Positions 24,735 through 31,301 of a stretch of DNA of 48,013 nucleotides are shown piece after piece. The translations under genes and the position numbers were made by a program. Origin of the DNA: an uncultured Campylobacter sp. (GTDB lineage: Bacteria > Campylobacterota > Campylobacteria > Campylobacterales > Campylobacteraceae); NCBI GenBank assembly GCA_937990735.1, contig CALKQT010000077.1, positions 1 through 48,013 of the forward strand, given 5' to 3'. The first letter of the stretch is position 1, and each line of letters starts with the position of its first letter. The notes under the pieces were generated by a model that was not told the origin of the DNA, ran no database searches, and saw only the letters and a program-made list of their open reading frames with translations.

Positions 24735-25503
24735 GCAAAACATCCTCTCTAAGCCCCTTTAGATCGAGCGTCACCTCCGCCGCGCCAAGCCTCACGAGCT
24801 GCCTAACGATGCTTTTAAATTTCGCGTCGTTTAGGAAATCCCGCATGCTGGAAAAGGGCATTTGTAGCTTTATATTTTTGCGGTCGCACCGCGCGCGGAC
24901 ATTTGCGTAGCCGCTTGCGATGAGCAGATTTTCCGCCGCTTCGATCAAATTTAGCTCGCTCTCATCGATCTCGCGCCCGTGCGGCAGACGCGTTAGCAAG
25001 CACGCGTAGCCGGGCTTTTCGGCGGTGGGTAAGCCCAGCTCGCGCGATAGCTCGCGGATCTCGGCTTTGGTTAAATTTATTAGCGGCGAGAGCACGCCTA
25101 GCTCCTCTTTTGCTTTGAGCCCGGGGCGGTGTTCGCCCAGATCGTCTCGGTTCGTGCCGTCTGCGACGCGGCTAAAGCCAAGCTCGCGGGCGCGCTCTAT
25201 CAGGCGCGAAAAGACCGCTTTTTTGCACAGATAGCAGCGGTTTTCGGGGTTGTTTTTGATCCCCTCCGCCACGCCTAGCTCTAAAATTTCGTGTCGGATG
25301 CCGTAGACGTGGGCAAATTCTACGGCCTCGGCGATCTCGCGCGAGGACATGTAGGGCGATCTTATCGTTATGCCGATCGCGCGCCCCTCAAGCGCGTCGT
25401 GTGCCGCGCGCAGCAGTAGCGAGCTGTCCGCGCCGCCGCTAAATGCGACTGCTAGCTCGCCAAGCCCGCACAGATCAGTCTTTAGTTTTTCTAGTTTCGT
25501 CAT
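24721..25503 (-). CDS. larE: LarE, sulfur transferase of nickel-pincer cofactor synthesis
   Basis: 260-residue PP-loop ATPase that adenylates the cofactor precursor's carboxylates and installs sulfur, giving the bis-thiocarboxylate. The PP-loop is FSGGADSSLL at residues 21-30. A Cys pair (C90 and C93 in RCYLCKK) and C168 (GYACLLTRLPHG) are present. C168 matches the sacrificial Cys of the Lactiplantibacillus enzyme. Having all three Cys resembles LarE proteins proposed or shown to bind a [4Fe-4S] cluster that transfers sulfur catalytically. It overlaps larC upstream by 29 bases and larB downstream by 14. Assignment is secure; the sulfur-transfer mode is inference. Confidence 0.94.
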   Translation of the reverse strand: MTKLEKLKTDLCGLGELAVAFSGGADSSLLLRAAHDALEGRAIGITIRSPYMSSREIAEAVEFAHVYGIRHEILELGVAEGIKNNPENRCYLCKKAVFSRLIERARELGFSRVADGTNRDDLGEHRPGLKAKEELGVLSPLINLTKAEIRELSRELGLPTAEKPGYACLLTRLPHGREIDESELNLIEAAENLLIASGYANVRARCDRKNIKLQMPFSSMRDFLNDAKFKSIVRQLVRLGAAEVTLDLKGLREDVLHERG

Positions 25504-26722
25504 AGATTTTCAGCGCCTCTTTTCGCACCCGCTCGATCGTCGTGCCGTGCGCGAGCGCCGCGGCCTTGCAGTCGTCAAATTCGGGCTTTGCCTTTTGCGT
25601 TTGGCCGCTGCCAGAAATTTTAAGCCCTATCTCGCCGAATTTCGTCTGCACCCGCGCAAACTCGCGCTTTAGCTCGGTTTTAGCAACCTCTATCTCGCGA
25701 ACGCCGATCGCGGTGGTGTGCGTAAATATCAGGTCCTTTAAATTTTGCGCGTCCTGCTTGCGGCACAGCGCGTTTAGCTCAAAGCCCGCGCGCCCCTTTT
25801 TCATAAAAATAGAGCGGCCAAATACGTCCAGCGCGCCGTTTTCGCGCAAAATTTCGCACGCAAGCGCGAAGCTCTCGGCGTCCATATCGTCGATGTTAGT
25901 GGAGATCAGAATTTGTTTGCAAACCTCGCCGTAGCCAGCCTGCGCGCCTAAATTTGACTCGCCGCTTTCATTGTTCAAATTTTCATCCGCCTCGCAGATC
26001 ATCGCGCGAAGCACGTTTGCAAAACCCGCTGCGTCCTTGCCGCCTGCGCCGTAGCCGATCTTTTGGATTTTAAAGCTTGCATTATCCGCAAACTCATCCG
26101 CGCAGGCCTTTAAAATCGCCGCACCCGTGGGCGTAGTCATCTCGAAATTTGCGCGACCGAGGCTTACGGGCACGCCTTTTAAAATTTCGCAAACGGCGGG
26201 CGCCGGCACGCTAAGTGCGCCGTGATCGCAGATCGCTACGCCGCCGCCAAGCTCGATTTTGGAGCTTACGACGCGCGAGACGCCTAAATTTTCAAAAAGA
26301 TACTCAATGCAGATCGCCGCGCCCGCGATATCGACGATAGAGTCTATCGCGCCGAGCTCATGAAAATGCACCCGCTCTACGTCAATGCCGTGGACTTTGG
26401 CCTCCGCCTCGGCAATGGTGCGAAATATCGCGCCCGCTCTTTGTTTGCAGCTTTGGCTTAAATTTGAACTATCTAAAATTTGCCTGATGTCCGCGTAGCT
26501 TCTGGCGTGAGGCTGCGATTTTAGCGGCACTACGTCGATTTTTGTCGCGGCGATGCCGTTTTTTAGCACGTTTTTGCGCTCCAGCTTAAATTCGCCGGCT
26601 AAATTTAACTTCTCAAGCTCGGCGCAAAGATAGTCAAAATACACGCCGAGCTCCACCAGCGCGCCTAAATTCATATCGCCGCTGATACCAGCGCTCGCGT
26701 CGTAATATAAAATTTTAGCCAA
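25475..26722 (-). CDS. larC: LarC, nickel insertion into the pincer cofactor
   Basis: 415-residue CTP-dependent cyclometallase family protein that inserts nickel into the bis-thiocarboxylate cofactor precursor. Family segments include the N-terminal YYDASAGISGDMNLGALVELG, the metal-binding-like HFHELGAIDSIVDI (about residues 119-132) and TPTGAAILKA. The protein is a single uninterrupted frame, unlike Lactiplantibacillus plantarum, where LarC arises from two frames by ribosomal frameshifting. The start is TTG (26722), only 2 bases after the larA stop, so translation is probably coupled. The end overlaps larE by 29 bases. Confidence 0.94.
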   Translation of the reverse strand: MAKILYYDASAGISGDMNLGALVELGVYFDYLCAELEKLNLAGEFKLERKNVLKNGIAATKIDVVPLKSQPHARSYADIRQILDSSNLSQSCKQRAGAIFRTIAEAEAKVHGIDVERVHFHELGAIDSIVDIAGAAICIEYLFENLGVSRVVSSKIELGGGVAICDHGALSVPAPAVCEILKGVPVSLGRANFEMTTPTGAAILKACADEFADNASFKIQKIGYGAGGKDAAGFANVLRAMICEADENLNNESGESNLGAQAGYGEVCKQILISTNIDDMDAESFALACEILRENGALDVFGRSIFMKKGRAGFELNALCRKQDAQNLKDLIFTHTTAIGVREIEVAKTELKREFARVQTKFGEIGLKISGSGQTQKAKPEFDDCKAAALAHGTTIERVRKEALKIYDETRKTKD

Positions 26723-26724
26723 GC

Positions 26725-27975
26725 CTAGGCCTTAGGCACCGTCATCGAGCCAAACGGCAGGATGATGATTTTAGCGTCTGCGCCCTTTTGCGCGAGCGCG
26801 TCGTCCACGGCCTTTTGGATGTCGTGATACGGTTTTAGGTGTACGGCTCGCATCTCATCGTCGCTTAAGTCGCTCACCGCCCAGGTCTGCGCCCAGAGCG
26901 AGATTTCGGCCATTTTAGCGGCCTTATGATAGCCGAGCTTAAAGCCCGCGCTAATCTTTTCCAGCACCTTTTTAGGCGTGTCTGCGGAGGCCATCAGATC
27001 AAAAAACGGCTTTGGTCCAATGCCGGTGCGGCACTTTGCGACCATGATTAAAATTCCGTCCTGCGCAAGCGCTAGTTTACCGTTATCTAGGGCTTTTTGC
27101 GCCTGATAGAGATCGACGTCCATCGGATAGGGCGCGACCGAGATCACGATATCGGCCTTGCACGGGATATTTACGCAAAATACCTCGTCGGCCTTTTCCA
27201 CGCAGTCGTAAAAACTGTCGTTTAGATCGCCCGCGCTCGCATAATACACGCCGTGTTCGCTGTCAAGCACCGTCTGGATCGAAAAAACGTCGATGTGAGC
27301 TAGCACTTTCATCGCGTCGATCATATCCTCGTGCACGGGATTGCCCTCTAGTCGCAGAGCTTGCGCGTCGGCGCTAAGAGCTAGCTTGTGGTTTTGCGTG
27401 ATGCTCTCATAAGACGCGGTGCCCGGCAAAAAGGCCTTTCTGCCGCCCGTGTAGCCCGCGAAATAGTGCGGCTCGACCGAGCCTATGACGATCACTTTTT
27501 TAGCCTCGGCTACGATTTTATTTAGATACATCTGCGTGCCGTTTTTGGACTCGCCTAGAAATACCATCTCGTCGTGCTTGGAGTCGTGATCGTGAACTTC
27601 GTTTTTGGCTCTGATTTCCGCGTAAATTTCTTTGCCGAAGATCATCTCGTACTCATCGAGCGAACACTGCCTGTGGCAGCCGGTGGCGATGATGAAAATT
27701 TTATTTTTCTCGCGGATTTTCGGGTAAATTTGCTTTAAAATTTTTGCCGTCGGCGTAGGCCTCGTGCCGTCGTTTACGATGATTACGATCTTTTCATCGC
27801 CCGCGATAAACTCGTCAAAGCTTTTTTGATTTATCGGATTTGCCAGAGCCTTTGCGATGAGCGCCGTCTCGTCAAATTTAGCCACGGGGTTTGGATCAAA
27901 AACGCCGAGCAAATTTTTCTCGTTTATCTCTAAGCTTAGATGATCATCTTTGCCATATGCGATAGGGATTTGCAT
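26725..27975 (-). CDS. larA: Nickel-pincer-dependent racemase LarA (lactate or other 2-hydroxyacid)
   Basis: 416-residue enzyme of the LarA superfamily, which interconverts stereoisomers of 2-hydroxyacids using a covalently bound nickel-pincer nucleotide. Visible active-site features are DGTRPTP (Arg72), ATGCHRQ (His101), PHYFAGYTGG (His170) and GGRKAFLPG (Lys180). The His170-Lys180 spacing of ten matches His174-Lys184 of the Lactiplantibacillus enzyme, where the Lys carries the cofactor. The superfamily includes racemases for lactate, malate and other hydroxyacids, so lactate is not assured. The position between dcuB and a fumarase makes malate an attractive substrate (inference). First gene after a -10 box at 28004-28009, with a strong AGGAGG ribosome site. 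larC starts 2 bases after its stop. Confidence 0.93.
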   Translation of the reverse strand: MQIPIAYGKDDHLSLEINEKNLLGVFDPNPVAKFDETALIAKALANPINQKSFDEFIAGDEKIVIIVNDGTRPTPTAKILKQIYPKIREKNKIFIIATGCHRQCSLDEYEMIFGKEIYAEIRAKNEVHDHDSKHDEMVFLGESKNGTQMYLNKIVAEAKKVIVIGSVEPHYFAGYTGGRKAFLPGTASYESITQNHKLALSADAQALRLEGNPVHEDMIDAMKVLAHIDVFSIQTVLDSEHGVYYASAGDLNDSFYDCVEKADEVFCVNIPCKADIVISVAPYPMDVDLYQAQKALDNGKLALAQDGILIMVAKCRTGIGPKPFFDLMASADTPKKVLEKISAGFKLGYHKAAKMAEISLWAQTWAVSDLSDDEMRAVHLKPYHDIQKAVDDALAQKGADAKIIILPFGSMTVPKA

Positions 27976-28003
27976 ATCTGCCTCCTGTGTGGAATTTGGC
28001 GGG

Positions 28004-28009
28004 ATTATA
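28004..28009 (-). promoter_or_regulatory. -10 box for the larACEB operon
   Basis: Exact TATAAT on the minus strand, 29 bases before the larA ATG, downstream of the dcuB terminator. This suggests that larA-larC-larE-larB-DUF2809-fumarase can be transcribed separately from dcuB. Confidence 0.5.
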
Positions 28010-28135
28010 ACGTAAATTTTATTTAAAACGATTTAGCCTCGCGCGGGTTATGAATGGAATTTAGAAAGCTTTAGAATTTAAAAATTTCAAGGTTTTATAA
28101 AATTTTATAAAGCCACTGGGATTTGAAATTTAAAG

Positions 28136-28160
28136 CTCGCGAGCCGTATGCCCGCGAGCG
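28136..28160 (-). terminator. Terminator after dcuB
   Basis: GCTCGCG (28136-28142) and CGCGAGC (28154-28160) form a perfect 7-bp stem 6 bases past the dcuB stop, followed on the minus strand by TTTAAATTTC. It probably separates, at least partly, dcuB from larA. Confidence 0.6.
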
Positions 28161-28166
28161 CAACTA

Positions 28167-29834
28167 TTATAAATAGCCGTAAATATGAGCGAAGATAAAG
28201 CCCATCGCGCATGAAGTAAGAACGCCTATTAGCCCAGGGAAAATGAAGCTGTGGTTGATGACGAATTTACCGATGTGCGTAGTGCCGGAGCGATCGAACT
28301 GGATCGCCGCAAGATCGCTCGGATAGGTAGGTAGGATATAGTATCCGTAGCAAGCCGGTGCAAATGCAATAATAAGGCCCGGATCAATACCGATGCTAAC
28401 CGCTAGCGGTACGAAAGTAGCAACCGCCGCCGCTTGAGAGTTAAGGAATTTACTAATTAAAAGCGAAACGATGACATACGTCCATGGATAGGCCTTAACG
28501 ACCTCGCCAAGGGATGCCTTAAGCATTTCGATATGAGCGGTAAACATAGTCTCCGCCATCCATGAAATTCCATAGATCGCCACGAGCGCTATCATACCGC
28601 TATGAAAAATTTCGTTTTTAGCGATATTGCCCGCTTTAATACCGGAGGCGATCATCATGATGGACGCCGCTAGGAGCATGAAAATTTGAATGGTTAAGAC
28701 CATATTTAAATTTGTGGTCTTTTTCATCGTATCTTTTACGACAATGCTTGCGTTTGCGATACTTTCGCTCTTATCACCTGTCGTAATTACTACATTTCCG
28801 TCTTGAGAGACGATGCTTTGAGATAGTTTTTTATCTTTGTCGTAAATTTCGACGCTATTAAATTTCGTCGCGTCCTTAGCCTTAGACTCTTTGACGTTTG
28901 AGACGACTTTGCCGCCGTCCACCATAGAGATGACCTGACCGTCTTTGATCGTGATATTTTTGACCGTTTTTTTATCGACGATGATCTCTACGGATTTGCC
29001 AGGGACATTTTTAGTCCACGCAGGGCGTAAGCTTTTTTCGTAACCCAAAACCGCAACTAGCGCAATAGTGGCTAAGAATATCCACATGCAGATCCACTTA
29101 ATCCTAGGAAGCTTTTGACCTAACAATGTCGTGCTTTCGCCGTAGATATATTTTTTCTGCTCTGGGTCTTTGATCTTTTCTTGAAATTCCGGATCTTTAT
29201 CTAGATCTTTGCCTCTAAAAATCGACCACGTTCCGATCGCAAGCATACCGATGAAAGTAGAAGGGATAGTGAGTTTTAGCAGATCCAAGTACGTACTAAA
29301 GCCCTCGATATGCACGCCTTGACCTAGTAAGATCGCGACCATCGAAACACCCGCAACCGAAACGGGGCTAGCGATGATAGCAAGCTGCGAGGAGATTGTA
29401 GAAGCAGCCATCGGGCGCTCAGGGCGAATTCCGTTTTTAATAGCTACGTCATAGATGATCGGAAGCAGCGTATAGACGGTGTGTCCCGTTCCACATAAGA
29501 TTGTAAGCGTCCACGCAACAGTTGGAGCGATAATACAAACCATCTTTGGATGCTTACGAAGCAATTTCTCCGCTATTTGAAGCATTACATCAAGCCCTCC
29601 CGTAGCCTGTAGCGTTGCACTTGCTACGACGACTGCGAGGATAGTTAAAATAACGTCCACTGCCGGCTTACCCGGCTCTAATCTAAATCCAAACACCAAG
29701 ATCACTAAGCCTATACCGCCTAGAATTCCCAGCGCCATACCGCCTTTTTTAGCACCATAAAACAAACAGCCCAAGACTATAATGAGCTGCAAAAAGAATT
29801 GAGTGCTTTCAGACAAACTTGTCAGAAACTCCAT
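28167..29834 (-). CDS. dcuB: Anaerobic C4-dicarboxylate transporter DcuB with an inserted domain
   Basis: 555-residue inner-membrane carrier of the Dcu family, which exchanges external fumarate, malate or aspartate for succinate during fumarate respiration. Similarity to E. coli DcuB is strong from start to end as I recall that sequence, e.g. GGLDVMLQIAEKLLR, LTILCGTGHTVYTLLPIIYD and PTYPSDLAAIQFDRSGTTHIG. The usual length is about 440-450. The extra length is mostly one segment of about 100 residues (about 273-375), hydrophilic and strand-like (VDKKTVKNITIKDGQ), inserted after SLRPAW between two membrane segments, plus some 10 extra N-terminal residues. AAGGAG precedes the ATG and TAGTATAAT lies upstream. 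It is likely expressed under oxygen limitation, but no clear FNR-type site was recognised. Confidence 0.95.
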   Translation of the reverse strand: MEFLTSLSESTQFFLQLIIVLGCLFYGAKKGGMALGILGGIGLVILVFGFRLEPGKPAVDVILTILAVVVASATLQATGGLDVMLQIAEKLLRKHPKMVCIIAPTVAWTLTILCGTGHTVYTLLPIIYDVAIKNGIRPERPMAASTISSQLAIIASPVSVAGVSMVAILLGQGVHIEGFSTYLDLLKLTIPSTFIGMLAIGTWSIFRGKDLDKDPEFQEKIKDPEQKKYIYGESTTLLGQKLPRIKWICMWIFLATIALVAVLGYEKSLRPAWTKNVPGKSVEIIVDKKTVKNITIKDGQVISMVDGGKVVSNVKESKAKDATKFNSVEIYDKDKKLSQSIVSQDGNVVITTGDKSESIANASIVVKDTMKKTTNLNMVLTIQIFMLLAASIMMIASGIKAGNIAKNEIFHSGMIALVAIYGISWMAETMFTAHIEMLKASLGEVVKAYPWTYVIVSLLISKFLNSQAAAVATFVPLAVSIGIDPGLIIAFAPACYGYYILPTYPSDLAAIQFDRSGTTHIGKFVINHSFIFPGLIGVLTSCAMGFIFAHIYGYL

Positions 29835-29872
29835 AGTTTCTCCTTCAGTAAAATTTAAAACAAACTTTGGCG

Positions 29873-29878
29873 ATTATA
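29873..29878 (-). promoter_or_regulatory. -10 box for dcuB
   Basis: TATAAT on the minus strand (within TAGTATAATC), 39 bases upstream of the dcuB ATG, with the AAGGAG site between. Confidence 0.5.
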
Positions 29879-30131
29879 CTAACTTTTTATTTAAACAAAA
29901 TTAAAGGAGCGTTACGAATTGTAAAAATCTGTCAAAATAAAAATTTACTGAAATTATAATTTTAAAGCGGAATTTATATAGCAAAAATGCGAAAATAAAA
30001 TTTCATTTAGAGCTGTTTTTATATCTTAGAATTTTGCAACTTTTAAGAAAACTTAGAATTTCATTATAGCTCAAGCTTTAAACCGATTTTTAAGCCTTAG
30101 GGGAGTATCATTTCGCAAAGAGCGGATTAAG
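29879..30131. other. Divergent control region between dcuB and the nos cluster
   Basis: About 250 strongly A/T-rich bases with no gene. The + strand TATAGC at 30065-30070 is a weak -10 candidate for the nos cluster. I could not identify a convincing FNR, Crp or NssR-type operator by eye. Confidence 0.4.
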
Positions 30132-31289
30132 ATGAATTTTAAAAAATTTTGTATTGCCTTTTTGATTTGTTTATCGCAGATGGCAGCAGCGGGCAGCTTT
30201 GATCTAAATGCCACGCTGCGTCTAGGTGCATTCGACGCAAGTTCGCACCGACTGCTTTTATGCGGCAGTGGCGGCGAGCTTAGGATGTTTGATGCTGCTA
30301 AATGGAATGTGGAGTTCGCACAAAAATACAGCGATAACGAAATTGCGGCTCTAAATTTTAAAAACGGCAAAATTTATCTAGCTTGGGGCGGAGCCGAAAT
30401 CGCGGTGCTAAACGACAGATTAAAGTTTTTACGCGCGCTTAAGACGGGGCGTAGCGGCACAGCCCAAATAGACGCGATTTACGCCGCAAAAGACGCGATT
30501 TACGCGGTAGTGGATAAGAATCAACTAATAAGATTAGACGAGGACCCTGATAACAGCGCGGATGGCGGCTACGCCCCAGGTGAGAATTCCACCGCAAACG
30601 GGCAATCTTTAAATAAAAATTCCGCCCCCGACGAGCTGCGCGGAATTTCGCTTCATTACGGCAGGATCAATGCCGTTAGCCTAGGCGCTAACGGACTTTG
30701 CGTCGCAAGCTGGAGCGGCGCAGCCTGTTTTAGCGCAGATCTTTTTGCGACTAAATTTAGCGGCATCGATACAGCCCCTAATCGTGCTGCGCAGGGGGAA
30801 CTTGGTGGCGTGAAATTTAAAGATGCGGAATTTAATAATGCGAAAAGCGCGCAAGCCTCCGAGCAAAACGAAACGAAAGCTAGCGGCGTAAAGAGCGCGG
30901 AATTTCAAAGCTCAGAATTCAAAGACGCAAAATTTCAAGACGAGGGGCTTAAAACTCAAAGCGAAATTTCAGCCGAAGCTGGCGATAAAAATTTAAGCGG
31001 CTCTATTGCCACTGCGCTTGCAGACTGCGACGGGACGCTGTTTGTCGGCGATATAGAGGGGAGCTTTATAAATTTAAAAAGCGGCGAGCGCAAAAGCGTG
31101 GGCTCTTGGATCAAATCCATCGTGTGTGCCCGCAGCACGCAGTTTATCGCTACTAAAGATAAAATTTACGAAAATCAAAAAGCAGGATTAAAGGAGGTTG
31201 TGGATTTAAAAAGCGAATTTTTAGCGATGTACGCAGACGGGGATGCCATCCTCGTAGTCAGCAAATCAGGTAAAATTTTAAAATTCTAA
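30132..31289 (+). CDS. Exported beta-propeller-like protein at the head of the nos cluster
   Basis: 385-residue protein with a Sec signal (FCIAFLICLSQMAAAG, cut near residue 20), so probably periplasmic. The sequence has WD/quinoprotein-like blades: RLLLCGSGGELRMFDAAKW, ALNFKNGKIYLAWGGAEIAVLN, LFVGDIEGSFINLKSGE and VVSKSGKILKF. It resembles in style the NapL protein of epsilonproteobacterial nap operons, but I cannot prove homology. Two low-complexity stretches interrupt it (about 143-165 and 215-290, with repeated FKDAEF/FQSSEF/FKDAKF units). The stop is 12 bases before nosZ with AAGGA between, so the two are co-transcribed. A role in NosZ maturation or electron delivery is only inferred from position. 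Confidence 0.65.
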   Translation: MNFKKFCIAFLICLSQMAAAGSFDLNATLRLGAFDASSHRLLLCGSGGELRMFDAAKWNVEFAQKYSDNEIAALNFKNGKIYLAWGGAEIAVLNDRLKFLRALKTGRSGTAQIDAIYAAKDAIYAVVDKNQLIRLDEDPDNSADGGYAPGENSTANGQSLNKNSAPDELRGISLHYGRINAVSLGANGLCVASWSGAACFSADLFATKFSGIDTAPNRAAQGELGGVKFKDAEFNNAKSAQASEQNETKASGVKSAEFQSSEFKDAKFQDEGLKTQSEISAEAGDKNLSGSIATALADCDGTLFVGDIEGSFINLKSGERKSVGSWIKSIVCARSTQFIATKDKIYENQKAGLKEVVDLKSEFLAMYADGDAILVVSKSGKILKF

Positions 31290-31301
31290 GAAAGGATTAG
31301 T

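Noticed and set aside
25475..26722. Programmed frameshift in larC as in Lactiplantibacillus
   Set aside because: The gene is one continuous frame of 415 codons, so no frameshift is required.
29835..30131. FNR or NssR-type sites between dcuB and the nos cluster
   Set aside because: No TTGAT-N4-ATCAA or TTAAC-N4-GTTAA pattern could be found by eye in the A/T-rich gap.
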